A DNA stretch of 64,000 bases from the NCBI RefSeq assembly GCF_011046535.1, contig NZ_CP049257.1, positions 3,534,001-3,598,000 of the forward strand. The letters run 5' to 3'. This document shows, piece after piece, positions 59,792-64,000 of the stretch. The position numbers and the translations under genes are program-made. A model generated the notes under the pieces. The model had not been told where the DNA came from. It searched no databases and saw nothing but the letters and a program-made list of their open reading frames with translations. The stretch comes from Nocardioides anomalus (lineage in GTDB: Bacteria; Actinomycetota; Actinomycetes; Propionibacteriales; Nocardioidaceae). Each line of letters starts with the position of its first letter. Within the stretch, counting starts at the first letter, position 1.

Positions 59792-60991
59792 TCACTGCTC
59801 CTTCTTCCGGGGCGGGTCGAAGAACGGCATCCGCGTCGTGCGGACCCGCACCGTCGTGTTGTGGTGGTTGATCGCGAGCTCCAGGCGCAGGTCCGTGCCC
59901 GGCGTGCTGAGGTCCGGCCGCACGCGCGCGATGCCGATGTGCTGCTGCAGGACCGGGCTGTAGACGAAGCTCGTGCAGTAGCCGACCTCGCGCCGCTCGT
60001 CGTCGAGGACCAGCGACTCGTAGGGCAGCGGGTGCTCGCTCTTGGGCGGGAACAGCCCCGCCTCGCGGTGCAGCCGGTCCCAGTCGGCCCAGTCCACGAC
60101 GATGCCGGTCGTCGCCCAGCGGCTCGTGCCCTGCTCGAGCTCGCGCCGGATGGCCTCGCTCCCGACGAACCGGCGCTCGCCGTTCCGGACCCCGCCGAGC
60201 ATCCAGCCCCAGCCGAGCTCCTTGGGCGTGACCCTGTCCGCGTCGCTGAAGGCCAGCCGCGCGTCGTGCCACTCCACGTCGATCAGCGCCAGCCCCGCCT
60301 CGATGCGCAGGGTCATCAGCGCCTCCTCGCCGAACGGCCTGATGCTGTGGTCCCTCCCCGCCTCGAGGACCGCGTCCAGGACGTCCGTGGCGCTGTCGGC
60401 GGGCACGGTCAGCTCGTAGCCCAGGTCGCCGGTGTAGCCCGTCCGGCTCAGCGTCACCTCGGTGTCGGCGATCTTGGTGTTGACGTGGTCGAAGTACGTC
60501 AGGCCCTGGACCTCCGGCGCCAGCGCGCCGAGCACCGCGCGACTGCGCGGGCCCTGCACCGCGAGCATCCCGAAGTCGTCGGTCACGTCCTCCAGCTCGA
60601 CCTGCAGCCCCGCCCCCAGCTCCTCGAACCAGCTCAGCGCCGGCCGCGCCGCCGTCAGCAGGAACTCGTCCTGCCCGTGCCGGAACACCACCCCGTCGTG
60701 CATGACGTGCCCGTCGTCGTCGCACCATGCGGTGTACTGCGCCTGCCCCGGCCGGCACGCCCGCACGTCCCGGGTCAGCGCCCCCGCCAGCAGCCGCTCC
60801 GCGTCGCGCCCGCGCACGGCGTACTTGAAGAGCGGGCTGGTGTCGAAGACCCCCACGCCGTTGCGGACCGCGAAGTACTCGTGCTTGGGCGCGTGTGTGT
60901 AGCGCAGCGGCGACAGCGTGCCCTGCCAGTGTGTGTAGAGCCCCTGGTCGTTCAGCTCGCTCAGCCGCGCGTGGAACGGTGTGGTGCGCAC
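59792..60991 (-). CDS. Aminomethyltransferase (GcvT/T-protein)-like folate enzyme
   Basis: 399 residues. T-protein fold: GVGVFDTSPLFKYAVRGRDAERLL, FGMLAVQGPRSRAVL, TEVTLSRTGYTGDLGYEL and GEEALMTLRIEAGLALIDVEW. GTG 60991 is preferred over an upstream in-frame ATG, since the longer form would begin inside the 45-bp repeat; a TAGCGT -10 lies 7 nt before GTG 60991. It is paired with an FAD oxidoreductase and not with gcvH/gcvP, so it more likely demethylates another substrate with tetrahydrofolate, as in sarcosine or dimethylglycine-type systems. An operator-like palindrome is upstream. Confidence 0.85.
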   Translation of the reverse strand: MRTTPFHARLSELNDQGLYTHWQGTLSPLRYTHAPKHEYFAVRNGVGVFDTSPLFKYAVRGRDAERLLAGALTRDVRACRPGQAQYTAWCDDDGHVMHDGVVFRHGQDEFLLTAARPALSWFEELGAGLQVELEDVTDDFGMLAVQGPRSRAVLGALAPEVQGLTYFDHVNTKIADTEVTLSRTGYTGDLGYELTVPADSATDVLDAVLEAGRDHSIRPFGEEALMTLRIEAGLALIDVEWHDARLAFSDADRVTPKELGWGWMLGGVRNGERRFVGSEAIRRELEQGTSRWATTGIVVDWADWDRLHREAGLFPPKSEHPLPYESLVLDDERREVGYCTSFVYSPVLQQHIGIARVRPDLSTPGTDLRLELAINHHNTTVRVRTTRMPFFDPPRKKEQ

Positions 60992-61010
60992 GGGAGGCAC
61001 GCTACCCCTT

Positions 61011-61028
61011 ACTGACTCCCGAGTCAGT
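61011..61028. promoter_or_regulatory. Operator-like palindrome of the GcvT-like/oxidoreductase operon
   Basis: ACTGACTCCCGAGTCAGT: perfect 8-bp arms around CC, of TetR-operator type. It starts 6 bp upstream of the TAGCGT -10 box (minus strand 61004-60999), so it overlaps the -35 region and would block the promoter when bound. No TetR gene is in the neighbourhood. Confidence 0.6.
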
Positions 61029-61032
61029 AGGC

Positions 61033-61077
61033 ACGGTGGCTGAGGTGCGAGGCCGTCCACGGCCGAGCCTCGAAGCC
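61033..61077 (+). repeat. 45-bp palindromic repeat, copy 1
   Basis: Starts ACGGTGGCTGAGGTGCGAGG; the core GGCCGTCCACGGCC is an inverted repeat and GAGGC/GCCTC extends it. Four copies (two direct, two inverted) surround the GIY-YIG gene. Confidence 0.85.
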
Positions 61078-61160
61078 ACCAGACGTCCACACCGGACGCA
61101 ACCGAGCAAGTTCTCCACAGGACCAGGGGAAGCGGGGGAACGCGAGGGCAGGCTCAACGC

Positions 61161-61460
61161 ATGCCCCACGCCTACATCCTCCGCTGCCGCGACGACACCT
61201 ACTACGTCGGCAGCACCCGCGACCTCGACGCTCGTCTCTGGCAGCACAACCACAGCGAAGACGGCGCGACGTACACCCGCCGACGACGCCCGGTCACCCT
61301 GATCTGGAACGCCGAGTTCGACTCCATCGAGCAGGCCTTCGCCTTCGAGAAGCGCATCGCCGGCTGGCGCCGCGAGAAGAAGGAAGCGCTCATGCGTGGC
61401 GACTTCGACGCCCTGCCCGAGCTGTCCCGCCGCAGATCCGTCCGCGAGAACGGTGGCTGA
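61161..61460 (+). CDS. GIY-YIG nuclease-fold protein (UPF0213/YhbQ-like)
   Basis: 99 residues. GIY-YIG motifs: AYILRCRDDTYYVGSTRDLDARLWQH (Tyr, Tyr and Arg of the catalytic site), YTRRRRPVTLIW and a Glu in AFAFEKRIAGWRREKK. Family members are small stand-alone nuclease-fold proteins of unclear role. The last codons and the stop (GGT GGC TGA) come from repeat copy 2. The repeats on both sides raise the idea of a link between nuclease and repeat, as for REP-associated enzymes, but this is only inferred. Confidence 0.85.
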   Translation: MPHAYILRCRDDTYYVGSTRDLDARLWQHNHSEDGATYTRRRRPVTLIWNAEFDSIEQAFAFEKRIAGWRREKKEALMRGDFDALPELSRRRSVRENGG

Positions 61461-61495
61461 GGTGCGAGGCCGTCCACGGCCCGAGCCTCGAAGCC
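61450..61495 (+). repeat. 45-bp palindromic repeat, copy 2 (one extra C)
   Basis: Same sequence as copy 1 with one inserted C in the core. It supplies the stop codon of the GIY-YIG gene. Confidence 0.85.
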
Positions 61496-61539
61496 TCCGC
61501 AGCGAAGGCACCCGGTCGGGTCGGAGCCCCGGCTCGCCT

Positions 61540-61584
61540 GGCTTCGAGGCTCGGCCGTGGACGGCCTCACACCTCAGCCACCGT
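61540..61584 (-). repeat. 45-bp palindromic repeat, copy 3 (inverted)
   Basis: Reverse complement of copy 1 with one change (TGTGAGG for TGCGAGG). Two bases separate it from copy 4 in the same orientation. Confidence 0.85.
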
Positions 61585-61586
61585 AG

Positions 61587-61631
61587 GGCTTCGAGGCTCG
61601 GCCGTGGACGGCCTCACACCTCAGCCACCGT
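61587..61631 (-). repeat. 45-bp palindromic repeat, copy 4 (inverted)
   Basis: Identical to copy 3 over the shared sequence. It supplies the last codons and stop (GGT GGC TGA) of the S9 oligopeptidase gene. Confidence 0.85.
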
Positions 61632-63717
61632 GGGGGGTGACCGACAAGCGGTCGAGGAGCCAGGCGTAGACCTCCGCCTCGTAGGCCAGGTGGGCGAACC
61701 GACCCGCAGGGCCGACGTGAGCCCCGGCGCCGGTCTCGACGCGGAACAGGCAGCGCGGCGCCCACTCGGGGTCGGTCTCGCGGAGCGCGGCGACCCACTT
61801 GGCCGGCTCCCAGACCATGACGCGGGCGTCGTGGACGGCGCCGGTGACCAGCAGGTCGGGGCGGGCGCCGGGGGCGGGGAGGTTGTCGTACGGCGAGTAG
61901 GCGGCCATCCAGGCGTAGTCCTCGGGACGGGAGGGGTCGCCCCACTCGTCCCACTCGTTGACGGTGAGCGGGATGGTGCGGTCGAGCATGGTGGTGAGGA
62001 CGTCGACGAACGGCACCTCGGCCACCACGGCGCGCCAGCGCGAAGGCTCCTGGGAGAGGACCGCGCCCTGCAGCAGGCCACCCGCCGAGAGACCCCGGGT
62101 GGCGATGCGGGCCGGGTCGACGAGACCGTCGGCGAGGCCGCGGGCGACGGCCAGGTGGTCGTCGAAGGTGTGCTGCTTCTGCGAGAGCCGGCCCGAGAGC
62201 CACCAGTGCCGGCCGAGCTCGCCGCCGCCGCGGACGTGGGCGTGCACGTAGACCAGGCCGCGGTCGAGCAGCGAGGGGATGGCGGGGTCCCACTCGGCGT
62301 CGGGGAAGACCGACTCGTAGGCGCCGTAGCCGTAGATGACGCAGGGCGCGGTCCCGTCCAGCGGCGTCGCGGCGTGGCGGAGCACGGTGGCCGGCACGGT
62401 GGTGCCGTCGGGCGCGGGGAAGGTCTCCACGGTCCCGACGTACGCCGAGGGCGTGAAGCCGGGCGCCTCCGTGCGGTGCACCTGCGTGCGGGTCCCGGTG
62501 GCGAACGGCACCGCCGACCACACGGGCGGCATCAGGTAGGACTCGTCGACCACGAGCACGGAGGTGGCGGAGTACTCCTCGTTGCGCGAGACCGCGACCG
62601 AGGCGATCGGCGAGACCGGGTCGACCACCGTGCCCGGGGCAGCCAGGGACGAGGCGGGCACGAGCCGCAGCCGCGGGTGCCCCGCGAAGCGCGCGGTGAG
62701 CACGACGTGGGAGGCGAACGCCTCGACCGACTCCAGCCGCTCCCCTGCGTCGGGCTCGCGCACCGCCCGCCAGGGCGTGGCCGACGACGTCGGGACCGCA
62801 CACGCCATCAGCGAGAACTCCGCCTCCTCGGCGTTGGTCACGATCAGCAGCTCGTCGCCCGCGTGCTCGGCGTGGTACTCCACGCCCGGCCGCCGTCCCC
62901 CGACCGAGACCGGCGCCGTGAGCGGCGCGGTGGCGGGCACGACCCAGACCTCGGAGGTGTCGCGCGACTCCGCCCACAGCACGACGAGCTCGCCGGAGCG
63001 GGTCAGCCGGACCATCACCTCGAACCGCTCGTCCGGCTCCTCGAGCACCAGGACGTCGGACGACGACGGGGTGCCCAGGACGTGCAGCCACACCTGGTCC
63101 TGGCGCCACAGCTCGTCGTGGGTGGTGTAGAAGAACGCCGAGGAGTCCGCGGCCCACGCGCCGCCGTACCCCGTCCCGGGCACCTCGTCGGCCAGGTCGA
63201 GCCCGGAGTCGAGCGAGCGGAAGCGCAGGACGTACTCCTCGTCGCCGGTCAGGTCGACCGAGTAGGCCAGCACCGAACCCGACGGCGAGACCTTGAGCTG
63301 ACCCAGCTCGAGGTAGTCCGAACCGGCCGCCAGCACGTTCGCGTCGAGGAGCAGCTCGGGCTCCGGTGCGGGGTCGGCCGTGTCACGGCGACGTGACAAC
63401 TGCACGTACTCCCTTCCCTCCGGGAGAGTCGTGTAGTACGAATACCCGTGCTGCGGCCAACTGACTGAAGAGTCAGTAGCCGGTACCCGCCCGGTCATCT
63501 CGGCGCGCAGCTCCTGGACGAGGGGGCCCAGATGCCCGGTGGCGACGTCGTACCACTCCCGCTCGCGGGCGAGGTGGTCGAGGACGGGGGCGTCGAGCCT
63601 GCGCATCCAGTGGTACGCGTCCGAGCGGCGCACGCCGTGCGCGACGTGCTCGTGCGGCTCACGAGCCGCCACCGGAGGAGCAGTCGGGGGGCCAACAGGG
63701 TTCGGCACGGCAGGCAC
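61621..63717 (-). CDS. S9 family oligopeptidase (oligopeptidase B/prolyl oligopeptidase type)
   Basis: 698 residues. N-terminal seven-blade propeller-like part (APVLDHLAREREWYDVATG is the usual beginning), C-terminal alpha/beta hydrolase with nucleophile GLSAGGLL, a catalytic Asp in VTGAVHDARV, and His in GAHVGPAGRF. YGYGAYESVFPD forms the oxyanion region. Closest to protease II (PtrB), which cleaves short peptides after basic residues. GTG 63717 is used here; the GTG three codons on has a TACGGT box 7 nt upstream. It overlaps the divergent solute-binding gene's start. Confidence 0.9.
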   Translation of the reverse strand: MPAVPNPVGPPTAPPVAAREPHEHVAHGVRRSDAYHWMRRLDAPVLDHLAREREWYDVATGHLGPLVQELRAEMTGRVPATDSSVSWPQHGYSYYTTLPEGREYVQLSRRRDTADPAPEPELLLDANVLAAGSDYLELGQLKVSPSGSVLAYSVDLTGDEEYVLRFRSLDSGLDLADEVPGTGYGGAWAADSSAFFYTTHDELWRQDQVWLHVLGTPSSSDVLVLEEPDERFEVMVRLTRSGELVVLWAESRDTSEVWVVPATAPLTAPVSVGGRRPGVEYHAEHAGDELLIVTNAEEAEFSLMACAVPTSSATPWRAVREPDAGERLESVEAFASHVVLTARFAGHPRLRLVPASSLAAPGTVVDPVSPIASVAVSRNEEYSATSVLVVDESYLMPPVWSAVPFATGTRTQVHRTEAPGFTPSAYVGTVETFPAPDGTTVPATVLRHAATPLDGTAPCVIYGYGAYESVFPDAEWDPAIPSLLDRGLVYVHAHVRGGGELGRHWWLSGRLSQKQHTFDDHLAVARGLADGLVDPARIATRGLSAGGLLQGAVLSQEPSRWRAVVAEVPFVDVLTTMLDRTIPLTVNEWDEWGDPSRPEDYAWMAAYSPYDNLPAPGARPDLLVTGAVHDARVMVWEPAKWVAALRETDPEWAPRCLFRVETGAGAHVGPAGRFAHLAYEAEVYAWLLDRLSVTPHGG

Positions 63718-64000
63718 CGTACTCCCGGGCTCGTCGCCGGGGCACTGGTCGCGACGGCCGCCCTGACCGGCGCGGTCACCACCCCCGCCGGACCCGCGAG
63801 GGCCGCCGACCCCACCACCTTCACCGTCGGTGTGACCGGCGACGCCGACTCGCTCAACCCGTTCCTCGGCTACGAGGCGGTCTCCTACGAGGCCTGGGCG
63901 CTGGAGTACGACTTCCTCGTCGGCTACAAGATGACCGACATGTCGCCGGAGCCGGCGCTGGCCGAGTCCTGGGAGACCTCCGACGACGGGCTGACCTGGA
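63652..64000 (+). CDS. ABC transporter peptide/solute-binding protein (SBP family 5), 3' end outside window
   Basis: The frame is open to the right edge. A hydrophobic export signal (GLVAGALVATAALTGAVTTPA, ending ARAA) precedes the mature start DPTTFTVGVTGDADSLNPFLG, a typical family 5 beginning, followed by EPALAESWETSDDGLTW. No start codon lies between 63655 and the signal core, so translation must begin at GTG 63652 or 63646, inside the 5' end of the divergent oligopeptidase gene. The pairing of an oligopeptide transporter and an oligopeptidase makes sense for peptide use. Confidence 0.75.
   Translation, partial: MRLTSRHRRSSRGANRVRHGRHRTPGLVAGALVATAALTGAVTTPAGPARAADPTTFTVGVTGDADSLNPFLGYEAVSYEAWALEYDFLVGYKMTDMSPEPALAESWETSDDGLTW

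Noticed and set aside
1..64000. Insertion sequences, prophage or integrase genes
   Set aside because: No transposase, recombinase or phage structural motif was recognised on either strand; the repeats at 50.0 and 61.0-61.6 kb have no such gene beside them.

Overview
The window is high-GC, gene-dense DNA. GTGA/ATGA stop-start overlaps are common, many starts are GTG, and the housekeeping block pth-rplY ... prs-glmU is of actinobacterial type. Taken together this points to an actinobacterium, most likely Nocardioides or a close relative in the Nocardioidaceae. That is an inference, because no rRNA gene is present.

Region 1 (1-36.4 kb) is a secreted-polysaccharide locus and its regulators. It encodes an initiating polyprenyl-phosphate sugar phosphotransferase (31.8 kb), a PssD/PssE (Alg14/Alg13-like) glycosyltransferase pair, a sulfotransferase fused in frame to a family 2 glycosyltransferase at the left edge, a second sulfotransferase, a Wzy-like polymerase, two Wzz-like chain-length proteins (one with a degenerate tyrosine-kinase domain) and a Wzx-like flippase. 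It also encodes three related secreted glycoside-hydrolase-like proteins, a LamG lipoprotein, two very large secreted PKD/beta-propeller proteins, a TauE-type exporter and a CysQ-type PAP phosphatase. The sulfotransferases, CysQ and TauE suggest a sulfated polymer. Control appears to lie with two paralogous histidine kinase/LuxR-type regulator pairs and one orphan LuxR-type regulator. A 16-bp near-palindrome close to TCCCCGAAATGGGTGA recurs nine times, nearly always between genes and upstream of these genes or of the regulators. This looks like an undescribed regulon.

Region 2 (36.4-50 kb) is mostly chromosomal housekeeping: pth, rplY, a divergent HxlR regulator/nitroreductase pair, pepN, an M15 peptidase, an ankyrin protein whose Shine-Dalgarno sequence sits in a hairpin, prs, glmU, a candidate 28-residue membrane peptide, an ECF sigma factor with a SnoaL-like tail, a RibD/DHFR-like protein, an MFS exporter, a RidA protein and tRNA-Gln(TTG). 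The 5' end of that tRNA is repeated three times upstream of it.

Region 3 (50-64 kb) starts with an ATP-dependent DNA ligase (LigC type) and includes a LigD-type primase-polymerase at 55.5 kb. Cell-surface glycopolymer genes are interleaved: GT4-Stealth and a TagF-like transferase. A FAD oxidoreductase with a GcvT-like protein follows, then a GIY-YIG protein bracketed by four copies of a 45-bp palindromic repeat, an S9 oligopeptidase, and the start of a peptide-binding lipoprotein or secreted protein that runs off the right edge.

Four genes appear to be frameshifted at short C/G runs (8.07, 23.32, 30.15 and 53.73 kb). They are either assembly indels or real slippage, and reads would decide. 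Eleven genes carry a TANNNT -10 box only 6-7 nt before the start codon, implying leaderless mRNAs. No insertion sequence, prophage or CRISPR array was seen.
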